DNA of 64,000 nt from contig NZ_CADFDK010000008.1 of NCBI RefSeq assembly GCF_902832885.1, positions 124,001 through 188,000 on the forward strand, read 5' to 3'. A program made the translations under genes and the position numbers. Numbering within the stretch: position 1 is the first letter of the stretch; every line of letters begins with the position of its first letter. The notes under the pieces were generated by a model. That model saw only the letters and a program-made list of their open reading frames with translations. It was not told the DNA's origin and did not search any database. This DNA comes from Burkholderia seminalis DSM 23518. Lineage in GTDB: Bacteria > Pseudomonadota > Gammaproteobacteria > Burkholderiales > Burkholderiaceae. Positions 31,629 to 40,906 of this stretch are shown piece after piece.

Positions 31629-34421
31629 TCATGCGCGGCCTCCGTGCAGCGCGTCGGTCGCCAGGTCCTCGCGCACCGACACGTGCAGGCCGAATGCCGC
31701 CAGGCGCTCGAGCGACACCGGCGTGAGATACGGCACGCGGCGCATGTAGATGCGGCGCTCGACCTCCTTCTCGCCGACCACGACACCGGCGTGCTTGAGC
31801 TGCGCCTTGAACACGCGATCGGACTTCACGGGCAGGCCGTTCCACTTGTCGCGCAGCGCGCTCGTGTGCGCGAGGTGATCCATTACGTGCCCGGTGCGCA
31901 GCAGCAGGCAGAATTCGCCGTCGACGGTGTCGAACGTGTACGGATGCTTGTAGTTGCCACCGTCGATTTCCGACAGCACCGTCTCCATGATCCAGACCCA
32001 CGGCTCGCGGTCGGCGCTCGTTTCGGCGACGTGGCCGTTCATCTCGGCGAGCAGGTCGCGCGGGAAATCGCCTTCGCTCGGGTCCATGCCGGCGAACTCG
32101 CACAGGTAGCGCCAGGCCAGCCCGACCGCCGCGTAGTTGCCGGCCATGCGCCGTGCACCGTCGTCCTCGCCGCTGGCGCGGCAGCCGGCAAGTGCCTTGT
32201 CGCGCAACGTTGCGTACTGGTCCAGTGCCGCGCGCCGGTCGAGCCCGGTCAGGAATTCGAGCCATTGCCGCAGCGGGAAGCGCGGCAGGTCGTCAGGCAG
32301 GAGCGGCCCGCGCTTGCCGGTCAGTGTCGTGCGCACGAGCTTGCCGAGCAGGCTGCGCACCGGCACGTCCTCGCCGGCGAGCATCACGGGGGCGCACAGC
32401 AGGTATTCGGTCATGTCGGTGCCGCGCCGCGTCACCGTGTATTGATAGTTCTCCTGCAGCAACCCGACCGCCTTGTCGATCACATCCTGCCGGCGCGCCG
32501 ACAGTTCTTCCCAGCCGACCGGGTGGCTCGTGTGGCTGATGCTGGTCAGCAGCCGGAATTCGGTCTGCAGCGACTGCCCCGAGAACATCGTGAACGCGAG
32601 CGAGCGCTCGAGGCGCTTGATGAGCGTCGACTTGCCCGCGCCCTTGTTCGCCTGGATCGTCAGGTGCGGCCAGAAGCCGAGCAGCGCTTTCAGATGGCCG
32701 CCGAGCGCCCACACGAGCGGGATCGTCGCGGCGTTCTGCCGGAACGTCGTCTGGTAGGCCGAGATCACGCGGCGCGCGTCGCTCACCGGGCCGCCGGGGA
32801 ACGTCAGGTTGTGATACGGGCACTGCTTGTCCGCTTCGGTGAAGTAGCAGTCGGGGCCTTCGTTGACGATCAGCCGGCCGTCGCGCCACGCGAGCCCGAC
32901 GAAGTTCGCGGCGCGGCGCGCACCCAGGTCGGCGCCGCGCTCGAGGATGTTCACCATCCGCTTGAACGGTGCCGGCGCCCAGATCGGGCCGAACTTGCCC
33001 CATTGGTCGACGTTGTGCAGCTGGTCGTCGAGCATCACGCGGCGGATCAGCTGCGCACCGTGCCGCGGCGCCTGCACCGACACCGCGAAGTAGACGGTGG
33101 GCGCCTGGTCGGCGTCGCCCGTCATCGTCGACGTCGCGCTCGCGACGGCCACGCGGCTGATGCCGGCGATGCGAAAGCCGCACAGATCCGTCATCACGGG
33201 CGTGTCGACGCCCGATTCCTCGTTGCGATCCATCTTGGTGATGTAGCTCGTGAAATCCGGCCGCACGCGAAACCGCCAGTACTGCGCGAAATCGTGCGGC
33301 GGCAGGAAGATGCGCGGCCGGCCGCGGCGTGACGCGTCGCCGGGCAGGCCGGCGACCAGCCAGGGTTCGAGCTGGTCGAGCGCGCGCGCCAGGTCGGTCG
33401 GGCCGCGCAGTTGCAGGTAGTCGTTCACGTCGTTGATCGGTGTGCGCGCGGTGTCGCCGTCCGCCAGATCCGCGAGCCAGTCCGACTGGTCGACCAGCAC
33501 GGCGCTGATGTCGAGTGCCGTCAGCCGTTCGTGGAGCGTCCATGCGGCCTCCGGGCCGGGGCGCTGCCCGGCGCGCGGATGGCCGTCCGCGAACGGCTCG
33601 TCGTTGTCCAGGCAGATCGTGACCTGCTTGCCGCGCAGGAACGCGAAGTCGATGCGCTCGGCGTTCGCGAGGCCGCGCAGCGCGAGCGCGGCCGTGCCGG
33701 GCAACGCGCAGGTATCGATCGACAGCGCGTTGATCGCGCTCTCGACGATGACCACGCGCTTCGCGCGGTCGAGCCGGCGCGCGTCGGCGGTCCACGCATA
33801 GCCGGCCTTGTCGCCCTGCGTCTGCGTCTTGACGCCGCCGTTGAGCGCGGGATCGACGTAGCGCATGTCGACCGCGACGACACGCGCATCGCCCGGCGCG
33901 CGCACCACGAACGCGGCGGCCGGGCCGCCGTGGCCGACCTCGCCGGCGGCGATCTTCGGGCTCGTCCACGTATTGAAGCCGAGGGTGCGCGCGGCGATCG
34001 CCGCGTCGATTGCCGCAGCGGCAATGCCGCGGCCGCCGAGGTAGTCGCGCACGCGCTCGCGCTCGGCCAGGCACCGGTCCGCGATGTACTCGACGGTCGA
34101 TTTCTCGCGGCGCTCCGCCGGCGCCGGCCGCTCGGACGGGAGGCCGTACGCGTCGTGCAGATAGCGCACGGCATCGGCGACGGTGCCGCCGCGCGCGTGG
34201 ATCACGAGATCGATGCAGGAGCCGCCGGCGTCGGCGCTGTGATCGCGCCAGCCGGTGCCGTATTTCGGGTGGTTCGCGTAGATCGACAGCGACGGGTTGC
34301 GATCCGCGTGCTGCGGCGAGTGATAGAGCGCACGGTCGCCGCCGCGGCCGCGCTTCAGGCCGAGACGGTCCGCCAGGTCGTGCAGGTCGATGTGTCGTTT
34401 CAGTTCGTCGATCGAGGCCAT
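31629..34421 (-). CDS. Phage primase/helicase (Toprim plus DUF927-like ATPase)
   Basis: 930 aa. The N-terminal 100 residues resemble a CHC2 zinc-finger primase domain (YHSPQHADRNPSLSIY...GWRDHSADAGGSCIDLV), but the zinc cysteines and histidine are largely replaced. Residues about 225-320 form a Toprim domain (VVIVESAINALSID...TICLDNDEPFADG). The C-terminal half is a superfamily 3/DUF927-type ATPase with Walker A ANKGAGKST. In related P2-like Burkholderia phages this protein starts replication, so its retention in a headless element is notable. It ends next to the CGTGGC repeat array. Confidence 0.85.
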   Translation of the reverse strand: MASIDELKRHIDLHDLADRLGLKRGRGGDRALYHSPQHADRNPSLSIYANHPKYGTGWRDHSADAGGSCIDLVIHARGGTVADAVRYLHDAYGLPSERPAPAERREKSTVEYIADRCLAERERVRDYLGGRGIAAAAIDAAIAARTLGFNTWTSPKIAAGEVGHGGPAAAFVVRAPGDARVVAVDMRYVDPALNGGVKTQTQGDKAGYAWTADARRLDRAKRVVIVESAINALSIDTCALPGTAALALRGLANAERIDFAFLRGKQVTICLDNDEPFADGHPRAGQRPGPEAAWTLHERLTALDISAVLVDQSDWLADLADGDTARTPINDVNDYLQLRGPTDLARALDQLEPWLVAGLPGDASRRGRPRIFLPPHDFAQYWRFRVRPDFTSYITKMDRNEESGVDTPVMTDLCGFRIAGISRVAVASATSTMTGDADQAPTVYFAVSVQAPRHGAQLIRRVMLDDQLHNVDQWGKFGPIWAPAPFKRMVNILERGADLGARRAANFVGLAWRDGRLIVNEGPDCYFTEADKQCPYHNLTFPGGPVSDARRVISAYQTTFRQNAATIPLVWALGGHLKALLGFWPHLTIQANKGAGKSTLIKRLERSLAFTMFSGQSLQTEFRLLTSISHTSHPVGWEELSARRQDVIDKAVGLLQENYQYTVTRRGTDMTEYLLCAPVMLAGEDVPVRSLLGKLVRTTLTGKRGPLLPDDLPRFPLRQWLEFLTGLDRRAALDQYATLRDKALAGCRASGEDDGARRMAGNYAAVGLAWRYLCEFAGMDPSEGDFPRDLLAEMNGHVAETSADREPWVWIMETVLSEIDGGNYKHPYTFDTVDGEFCLLLRTGHVMDHLAHTSALRDKWNGLPVKSDRVFKAQLKHAGVVVGEKEVERRIYMRRVPYLTPVSLERLAAFGLHVSVREDLATDALHGGRA

Positions 34422-34426
34422 CGTCG

Positions 34427-34684
34427 TTATTGCTGTCGTTCAGGTTGTGCGGGCTGCGCGGAAGTGGCCGCCGTGGCCGGTGACGCGACGAGCGCGCGCA
34501 GCGCGGCGGCGGATTGCGGGAAGCCGAGCGCAAGGCGGTCGGCGAGCGCCGACACGAAGCAGCCGAGCGCGAGTTGCCGTGCAACGTGGTCGGGCGCGTG
34601 GTCGAAACACGGCATGTCGGCGGCCGCCGCGATGGCCGCCCGGAGCGCGACGTCGTGCGGTGCGGGATCGGCGTAGCGGTTCAT
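34427..34684 (-). CDS. Small phage protein of unknown function
   Basis: 85 aa from ATG 34684, with CGGAGG upstream. Ala-rich, mostly helical, ending in an A/Q/P-rich tail. It lies 5 bp before the primase start on the same strand, so co-expressed early. Not recognised. Confidence 0.6.
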   Translation of the reverse strand: MNRYADPAPHDVALRAAIAAAADMPCFDHAPDHVARQLALGCFVSALADRLALGFPQSAAALRALVASPATAATSAQPAQPERQQ

Positions 34685-34811
34685 GCGCGTGCCTCCGGGC
34701 CGCGGCTCGCACGGTTCGAGATCATGAGGAATCCTTTCAATGGCAAAAACAATCCCTCGCGCCGTTCAGGCACGATGCGAGGGAAACGGGAGAAGGTGAC
34801 GGGTTAGGGCG

Positions 34812-35060
34812 TCAGACGGGCAGCTCGAGCTGCGCGGCGAGGCGTTCGCGCACGTGCGGCGAGAGCGGCAGCTGCAACGACAGGTTCGGGATCGCGGACG
34901 GCGACAGCGTGCGCGCGAATTCCATGTTGACGACGTACGTGTGGCCGCATTCCGGATTCGAGCACTGGAACGTGATTTCGCGGAAGGTCAGCGACATTTC
35001 ACGGCTGCTGCGCGCGGTGGCGCGCGTGCGGCAGTGCGGGCAGCGGTTCAGGATTCGCAT
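34812..35060 (-). CDS. ogr: Ogr/Delta-type zinc-finger activator of late genes
   Basis: 82 aa. The N-terminal zinc ribbon has CPHC near residue 7 and CSNPEC about 25 residues later, with the family pattern C-P-H-C...T...Q-C-x-N-x-x-C-x-x-T-Y-V. GGAGTGA precedes the ATG. In P2 Ogr activates the late tail and lysis promoters. Here it lies in the early leftward operon next to primase rather than just after gene D. Its presence argues that the tailocin tail operons are still under phage-type late control. Confidence 0.9.
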   Translation of the reverse strand: MRILNRCPHCRTRATARSSREMSLTFREITFQCSNPECGHTYVVNMEFARTLSPSAIPNLSLQLPLSPHVRERLAAQLELPV

Positions 35061-35227
35061 GAGGGCTCACTCCGGGCTGAAGACTTCGAGCGGCCGGGCC
35101 GGGCGGGGAGCGTGCGTGCGATTCGGCTGCAGCACCGGCCGATCGGCGGATGGGCACGGGCACGCGCACGGCTCACAATCGGGGCTTCGGGCACATTCGA
35201 AAGCGGGGGACATGGAGGCGTTCCGGC

Positions 35228-35443
35228 TCAATGACGCGCGCTCCGGGAGCGGGGCGCCGTGATCGCGCGCAGATGGCTCGCGCCGAGGCGGATCAGCTCG
35301 CGCGCCATGCTCGAGATCGAGCGGTTGCGCTGCGCGGCGAGCTGTTCGAGTTCGCCGCGCTCGACAGGCGTCAGCCCCACGTAGACGGGTTTGTCCGACA
35401 TCGTGCCGCGCGGCGAACGGCGCGGTCCTTTGGGAGTAGTCAT
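35228..35443 (-). CDS. Ribbon-helix-helix (CopG/Arc-like) DNA-binding protein
   Basis: 71 aa (58 aa if started at 35401). PVYVGLTPVERGELEQLAAQRNRSISSMARELIRLGA has the beta strand and two helices of ribbon-helix-helix repressors. It diverges from the XRE repressor across a 90-bp region and could act as a Cro-like or Cox-like regulator of early genes. Confidence 0.7.
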   Translation of the reverse strand: MTTPKGPRRSPRGTMSDKPVYVGLTPVERGELEQLAAQRNRSISSMARELIRLGASHLRAITAPRSRSARH

Positions 35444-35533
35444 GGTCGGTATACTTTGAGGAGATAGTCTTGCGTTACGATGAGGCTAGTGTAATGAGCA
35501 AAAAACGACGCGTCAATTGTTAATGGGTAATTT
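35444..35533. promoter_or_regulatory. AT-rich divergent control region of the element
   Basis: 90 bp between two divergent DNA-binding protein genes, clearly more AT-rich than surrounding DNA. It likely contains the repressor promoter and operator and the early leftward promoter. Exact -35/-10 boxes cannot be chosen confidently. Confidence 0.6.
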
Positions 35534-36025
35534 ATGACACAAATCGGGAGTCGCTTGCGGGACGAGCGCTTGCGGATCGGGCTCAGCCAGGACGAGTTTG
35601 CGACCGTGGGTGGCGTCGCGAGACGCTCGCAGTCGGCGTACGAGTCGGACGAGCGCGCTCCCGACGCGGCTTATCTGCTGGCCATTCGCGCGATCGGCGT
35701 CGATATCGGTTACGTGCTGACCGGCGAGCGGTTCGCCGCCGGCGGGGCGGCGCCGGAGGCGGGCACCCGCGACGCGGACGAAGCCGACGTGCTCGCGATG
35801 TACCGGCAGCTCAACGACACCGGCAAGGCATCGCTGCATGCGTTCCTCGCCAGTTGCATCAATTCGGGGGCGATGGTGCAGGCCGCGACGCCGCGGCGCG
35901 CGAAACGCCTGCCGGAGAAGCGTCGCGCGGCGCTCGATCAGCGCACGGCCGAAAACGTCGATCGCGCGATGGCCGAGATCGAACGGCTGAAGGCCGAACG
36001 CGCGACGAAGCCGTCGAAGAAGTAA
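35534..36025 (+). CDS. XRE-family repressor (CI-like) of the tailocin
   Basis: 163 aa. Residues 1-65 form an XRE helix-turn-helix (GSRLRDERLRIGLSQDEFATVGGVARRSQSAYESDERAPDAAYLLAI) followed by GVDIGYVLTGE, a pattern common in phage repressors of Pseudomonas and Burkholderia. The C-terminal 90 residues are helical and basic. No S24/LexA-like Ser-Lys autoprotease domain is present, so RecA-triggered self-cleavage is not expected. The only other rightward gene in this area is the small ORF behind a LexA box. Confidence 0.85.
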   Translation: MTQIGSRLRDERLRIGLSQDEFATVGGVARRSQSAYESDERAPDAAYLLAIRAIGVDIGYVLTGERFAAGGAAPEAGTRDADEADVLAMYRQLNDTGKASLHAFLASCINSGAMVQAATPRRAKRLPEKRRAALDQRTAENVDRAMAEIERLKAERATKPSKK

Positions 36026-36209
36026 GCGTCTGGCGGGGCGGTGCCCCACGCCGCCATCAGGCACGTGTGCGCAGCACGCGTGGCCAACCGTTGCCCGATT
36101 CGGTCCGTTGCGTGTGCGACAGTCGGGGCGATCCCTCTCCTCGTTTTCCGTGTCGTGGCGGCGCCCTCGGCGCGCCGCACAAGGGCATCGGATAAAATCG
36201 GATGAAACA

Positions 36210-36225
36210 CTGTATATCCATACAG
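36210..36225 (+). promoter_or_regulatory. LexA (SOS) box
   Basis: CTGTATATCCATACAG fits CTG-N10-CAG with an AT-rich, near-palindromic centre. It lies 110 bp upstream of the ATG at 36335 and 185 bp after the repressor gene. A TAGCAT -10-like sequence begins 9 bp downstream of the box, so LexA would occlude the promoter. It is in a stretch of notably low GC. Confidence 0.85.
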
Positions 36226-36334
36226 TATTGGTTTAGCATTCTGAAAGCCGGTGAGCTGGCGGCGGGGCGTTCCGAGGCGCCCCGTCGTGTCAGGCGGCCC
36301 CCGGTTGATGACTGAGTTTGCGGAGACCGGAAAA

Positions 36335-36631
36335 ATGGACACCAACAGGAAGCACGACAACGGGACGATCGGCGCGCCAGCACACACCGACCATCGCGCG
36401 GATGCGCGTGGATTGACGATGGGGCCGCCGCGGTATCGTTCGGACCTGACCGACGACGAGCGGGCTGATGCGCACGCGGCGATCGACAGCGCGATGCTGT
36501 CGGTCGGGCAGGTGCTCGAGGCCGCGCTGCAGGCGATGGCCAATCTGCGTGATGCGCGTGCCACCTTGCAGCAATGCGGCGACACGCGTGACCTGCGCAT
36601 GACGCTCGGCGGCCGTCAGCAATCGAGCTGA
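36335..36631 (+). CDS. Small protein behind the LexA box, candidate SOS-induced antirepressor
   Basis: 98 aa from ATG 36335, chosen because GGAG (36322-36325) precedes it; an in-frame ATG at 36308 has no ribosome site. The sequence is hydrophilic, with an acidic helical part (YRSDLTDDERADAHAAIDSAM...QVLEAALQAMANLRDARATLQQ). No family is recognised. It is the first gene downstream of the SOS box, and the next gene (D) is on the other strand. A role like Tum of phage 186 is inferred from location only. Confidence 0.6.
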   Translation: MDTNRKHDNGTIGAPAHTDHRADARGLTMGPPRYRSDLTDDERADAHAAIDSAMLSVGQVLEAALQAMANLRDARATLQQCGDTRDLRMTLGGRQQSS

Positions 36632-36797
36632 ACCGCTACCCAGTCTGATCCCCGCAGGCCGGCATTCGCTCCGGCCGCCGCAGCGAATCCGAGTTGCGCA
36701 TCCTGCGTCTCGCCTCGCGCCCCATCCCACCGAAATCCTGAATTCGCCGCCGCGATCGACACCTTGCGATCGCGTATCGGGCATGGCGGCCCGTCGG

Positions 36798-37868
36798 TCA
36801 GTGCTTGCCGGAGCGAGGCGTCTTCTTCGGCGTGTCGCGCACCTCGAGTTCGAGCGCGGTCGTGAACCCGCCGTCGCCGATCGTATGCGTTGCTTTCTTC
36901 ACGAGCCACGGTGTGTCGTCGATGTCCGGCTTGAACCCGGTCACCGTGACGGGCATCTCGGGAAACAGCTCGGGTCGGCCGAGTGCGAGCGTGTAGCTCA
37001 GCGTGGACTGGCCGCGCTGGGTGCGCGCATATTCGGCTTGCGCGGCCGCGCGGGCCTCGGCCTCCGTCGCGTAATCGTCGGGCAGCACCTTGGCGTTCTT
37101 GCCCTTCGCATCGCCGACGACCACCGACAGCCGCCGCGCACTGCCGTTCGAGTGATAGTGCGCGCGCACCGACGTGTAACTGTCGCGCTGCGCGACGTGA
37201 TAACGATGCTGGTCACCGCTCGCGCGCGTGACGGCCAGCACGTCGAGCGTCTTGCCGCTGATCGTTTTGCCCGTACCGATCGGCGTGAACAACAGGTGCT
37301 TGTCCTTGACGGTCATCACCGCGTCGTAGCGCTTCGCGAGACGCGTCAGGAACGACATGTCGGACTCCTGCGTCTGGTCGACATGATCGATCCGCGTCGC
37401 GGCAAGCGTCGCGTCGACGGCTGCCGTGAGCCCGTAGCGCGCGGCGATGGTTCGCACGATTGCGCCGATCGTCTGCCGGTGCCAGCTTTTCTCCCGGCGT
37501 TCGTGCATGTCGTTGGTCATCGACGCCGAGCGTGCGCGGATCGTGATGACGTCCGGCGCGCCGCTGTGCTCGACTTCGTCGACCGTGAACGTACCCTTGT
37601 CGACGAGCGGTTCGCCGACCCATCCGATCGACAGCTTGATGCTGGCGCCGCGCTTCGGAATGGCGAACGTCCCCTTGGCATCGTCGAGCACCAGGTCGAG
37701 CATGTCCGCCTCGTCCGCGCGCGATTCCGACAGCGACAGGCTGATGAGGTTGGGCGCGATCAGGCGCGACAGGTCGCGGCCGTCGAGCGTGATGCGGTAG
37801 TCGGCCTGCGGCTGCGTACGTCCCGTGCGGACCTGCGCGTCAGCCGGCGTGCGTTCCTGCGTGCTCAT
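36798..37868 (-). CDS. D: Late control/tail hub protein D (gpD)
   Basis: 356 aa, homologous to P2 gpD and T4 gp27/VgrG. It forms the baseplate hub under the tube. Typical stretches are YRITLDGRDLSRLIAPNLISLSLSESRADEADMLDLVLDD and SDMSFLTRLAKRYDAVMTVKDKHLLF. Last gene of the FETUD operon; its start overlaps the U stop by 4 bp (ATGA). Confidence 0.93.
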   Translation of the reverse strand: MSTQERTPADAQVRTGRTQPQADYRITLDGRDLSRLIAPNLISLSLSESRADEADMLDLVLDDAKGTFAIPKRGASIKLSIGWVGEPLVDKGTFTVDEVEHSGAPDVITIRARSASMTNDMHERREKSWHRQTIGAIVRTIAARYGLTAAVDATLAATRIDHVDQTQESDMSFLTRLAKRYDAVMTVKDKHLLFTPIGTGKTISGKTLDVLAVTRASGDQHRYHVAQRDSYTSVRAHYHSNGSARRLSVVVGDAKGKNAKVLPDDYATEAEARAAAQAEYARTQRGQSTLSYTLALGRPELFPEMPVTVTGFKPDIDDTPWLVKKATHTIGDGGFTTALELEVRDTPKKTPRSGKH

Positions 37869-38296
37869 TGCTCGGCCGCTCCGCTTTCGTCGTCCTGCGG
37901 CGCTTCGGCCAACACGCCATCATCGACGCGCTTCAGCGTCAGCGTGAATGCGATCTTGCGTGGAATGCCTTCTTTCGTGTGATACGTGGCCGTCTCGTTG
38001 AGGCTGTCGATGACATATGCGCCGTACACGTTACCGTTGCCGTCGACGAGCACGTAGGCATCGCCGGCGTCGCCCATTCGTGCGAGCGCCTCGATCGAGG
38101 CGATCTCGCCGATGCCGTTGTCGGGCGCGACGATGCCGGTGAGCGTGATCGTGTCGTCGCCGGCGCCGGTGAACTGGCTTGCATCGCGCACGCCAATGCG
38201 CGAGCTGGTGCGATGCTTCCAGTTGCGCTGGCGCTGGAGTTCCTGGTAAGGCGTGGTCGCCAGGCTGAAAACGAACTGGTCGAGCGACATCATCAT
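37865..38296 (-). CDS. U: Tail protein U (gpU)
   Basis: 143 aa from ATG 38296, because GGAGGAAA lies 8 nt upstream; the frame continues to 38320 without support. Phage P2 GpU family: LDQFVFSLATTPYQELQRQRNWKH at the N-terminus. It caps or completes the tail tube end. It lies between T and D as in P2. The C-terminal tail is acidic (DDESGAAEQ). Confidence 0.9.
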   Translation of the reverse strand: MMMSLDQFVFSLATTPYQELQRQRNWKHRTSSRIGVRDASQFTGAGDDTITLTGIVAPDNGIGEIASIEALARMGDAGDAYVLVDGNGNVYGAYVIDSLNETATYHTKEGIPRKIAFTLTLKRVDDGVLAEAPQDDESGAAEQ

Positions 38297-38320
38297 GGGC
38301 GGGTTTCCTCCAGCGGACAA

Positions 38321-40891
38321 TCAATCGGACAGGCGCGACGCGGTGCGCGACGCCCTCGCGCGTTCGGTGCGTTCGAGTTCGGCGCGCACCATGCGGGCGA
38401 TCTCGGCCGCATCGACGCCCGGCGGCGGCGCGATGTTGATGGTGACGGGGCCGGCCGGCGGCGCGGCGCTCGCCACGGCGGCCGGCGCCGTGAGCGGCGG
38501 GCGGTAGTCGAGCGACAGGTTGTAGCGTTCGAGCGGCGCGGCGGCGGCGACCGCGGGGCTTGCGGCAAACGCGGGCGGCCCGACCAGGGCGGCGGCGGTC
38601 GTGAGCGCGGCGGCGGTTCGCGTCATGCGGGCCGGGGTGCCGGTGGTGCCGCCTGCCGCGGTGCTGTCGGATGGGGTCGATGCCTGCATGCCGAGTTTTT
38701 CCTTGAGCCAGCCGACCGCCGAGCTGCCCAGGCCGCCGATCGTCTCCTTCAGCGCGCCGAGGCGATTCGTGATGCCGCCGACCAGGCCGGACACCATGCT
38801 GGCGCCGATTTCCTGGAAACGCGGGCCGAGATCGCCGAACCAGTCGCCGATGCCGCCGAGTGCGGCTTTCACCCACTCGACGGTGGCGTCCCATTTGGCG
38901 GCAATCCAGTCGCCGGCCGCGCCGAATGCGCCCTTGATGGTTTCCCACAGCGCGATGAATTTCGGGCCGAGCGTGTCCCAGTTCTGCCAGACGTAGACAG
39001 CGGCCGCGGCGATCAACCCGATGACGAGCAGCAGCGGATGCGCCATTGCGAGCCGGCCGAGCATCATCAATGCCTGCCCGACGAGCCTGAACGCGCCGGC
39101 CATCGACGTCGCGAAGCGCAGCACATTGACCGATCCAAGGATGTTGCCGAAAACGCTTGCCAGCGTGCCGACGACGGTGAGTGCGCCGCCCAGCGCCGCG
39201 AAGGTCGTGACGAGAATCCGGGTGGCCGTGCCGTGTTCGCGCACGAACCGGACGATCTTCTCGAGCATCGTGGCCGTGACGTCCAGCGCCGCGTTGTAGA
39301 CCGGCGTGATTTTCTCGCCGATTTCGAGCTTCAGGTCGCGCAATTGCGCGAGCACGGCGAGCTCGCGGCCCGCGGTCGAATCCGCGGCCTTCGCCCGCAT
39401 TCCGGTGATGCCGTCGGCGGCGGCGCTCTGTCTTTCGGTGTCGTGGATCTGCTCGCGTTGTTCGTACATCGTCGTGAGCAGGGTTACTGCGGCCTTGTCG
39501 GAGACCAGCTTCGCCAGCGCGGCTTTCACCTTGTCGGGCTGGGTGATGCCTTTCGCGGCGAGCTTCGGCAGCAGCACCTTTTCGAGCCATTCGAGCGGCG
39601 ACGCCTGCAGCATGTCGCTGCCCGCCAGCGCACCCGGCTCGAGCCCGCGGATCGCGCCGTTCTTCGCATGCATGACCTGCTTCGGATCGACCAGGCCGAG
39701 CGCCGTCCACTGCCGTGCGGCGGGCGCGGTCATCTTGCCGTCGAAGAGGCTGCCGGACAGCGCGGCGAGGCCTTCGCCGGCCGCCTTGCCGCCGAGCTTC
39801 TCGACGAGTGGCTGCATCTGGTAATAGAACGCGTCCGTGCGCAACTTCCTGGCTGCGCCGCCCCCCGATTCGGCGAAGTTGTTCCATTCATCGCCGCTGA
39901 CCTTGCCGCCGGTTGCCGTCTGCATCTTCTGCACGATGTTCGCTTCGGCGCCGAACGCGGCTTCGTTCTTCGTGCCGCCGCGCAGGTCGATGACCTTCAG
40001 CATGCCCGTGAACTTGTCGACGTTCGCCTTGGCATCGTCCTTGCCGAACAGCGCCTCGTTCGCCGATCTCATGTTCGCGAGCATCGGCATCACGACGCGC
40101 GCGCGTTGCTCGTCGCCGCCCAGCGCCGACAGTGATTCGCGCATCAGGGCCAGGTTGTCGACGAGCGACTGGCCGCCGATCTGCTGCGCGCGCGCGAATT
40201 TCACGGCGTCGGCCGATGCGCCCTGCGCACGCAGGCGCAGCGTTTCGCTCTCGGCCTGCTTCGCGACGTCGAGCGGTTCGGACAGCATGCCGAACATGCT
40301 CTTGCCGGCGCCCGTGATCGTCTTGCCGCGCTCCGCCCATTGCTTGCCCACGCCGCTCAGTGCGTCGATCTTCGCGCGCCTGGCGTCGGCGCGCTGGCGG
40401 CGCGTGTCGTCGAACGCGAGCACGTCGGCGGTCATCTTCGCCTTGCGTCGCGCGCTGTTCGTGGCCAGCGCGAATTCATGCTGGTCGAGGTGGCGCGTGT
40501 CGATGCCCGCGCCGACGAGCTGCGTGCGCAGTTCGCGGATGCGCGCGACCTGCCTGCCTTGCGCGGCCGTCAAATCCGTGGCCGTGCGTTCCAGCTTGGC
40601 GAGGTCGTCGACCATCTGGCGCGACGGCGGACCGGACGCGCGCAGCGCCACGCGCAGCTCGCCGGCACGCAGCTTCGCTGTCTTGAGGTCGGTCGCGGTT
40701 TTCGCCACACCGCCGCGCAAGTCGCGAAACTCGCCGATGCGCTTCTGCGTCTTCGCCATGTCGTCCAGCTCGCGGCGGGTGGCTCGCAGCGAGTCGGCCA
40801 GCCCCTTGTTGCCGGTCAGCATCATTTGCAGGGGCTTCGTCATGTTGTCGACCATGTCGACCATGACGCGCAGTTTCGTGGTGTTGTCCAT
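38321..40891 (-). CDS. T: Tail tape-measure protein (gpT)
   Basis: 856 aa, close to P2 gpT. The N-terminal 200 residues are strongly helical/coiled coil (LRATRRELDDMAKTQKRIGEFRDLR). Residues about 590-660 hold several hydrophobic helices (LVVIGLIAAAAVYVW-type) typical of tape measures. The C-terminus is Ala/Pro-rich. It sets tail length and would exit the tube on firing. Gene order E-T-U-D conserved. Confidence 0.93.
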   Translation of the reverse strand: MDNTTKLRVMVDMVDNMTKPLQMMLTGNKGLADSLRATRRELDDMAKTQKRIGEFRDLRGGVAKTATDLKTAKLRAGELRVALRASGPPSRQMVDDLAKLERTATDLTAAQGRQVARIRELRTQLVGAGIDTRHLDQHEFALATNSARRKAKMTADVLAFDDTRRQRADARRAKIDALSGVGKQWAERGKTITGAGKSMFGMLSEPLDVAKQAESETLRLRAQGASADAVKFARAQQIGGQSLVDNLALMRESLSALGGDEQRARVVMPMLANMRSANEALFGKDDAKANVDKFTGMLKVIDLRGGTKNEAAFGAEANIVQKMQTATGGKVSGDEWNNFAESGGGAARKLRTDAFYYQMQPLVEKLGGKAAGEGLAALSGSLFDGKMTAPAARQWTALGLVDPKQVMHAKNGAIRGLEPGALAGSDMLQASPLEWLEKVLLPKLAAKGITQPDKVKAALAKLVSDKAAVTLLTTMYEQREQIHDTERQSAAADGITGMRAKAADSTAGRELAVLAQLRDLKLEIGEKITPVYNAALDVTATMLEKIVRFVREHGTATRILVTTFAALGGALTVVGTLASVFGNILGSVNVLRFATSMAGAFRLVGQALMMLGRLAMAHPLLLVIGLIAAAAVYVWQNWDTLGPKFIALWETIKGAFGAAGDWIAAKWDATVEWVKAALGGIGDWFGDLGPRFQEIGASMVSGLVGGITNRLGALKETIGGLGSSAVGWLKEKLGMQASTPSDSTAAGGTTGTPARMTRTAAALTTAAALVGPPAFAASPAVAAAAPLERYNLSLDYRPPLTAPAAVASAAPPAGPVTINIAPPPGVDAAEIARMVRAELERTERARASRTASRLSD

Positions 40892-40906
40892 CGTCGATCG
40901 TTTCGC

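Noticed and set aside
35534-36025. Autocleavable S24 repressor
   Set aside because: No Ala-Gly cleavage site or Ser/Lys dyad with the usual spacing in the C-terminal half.
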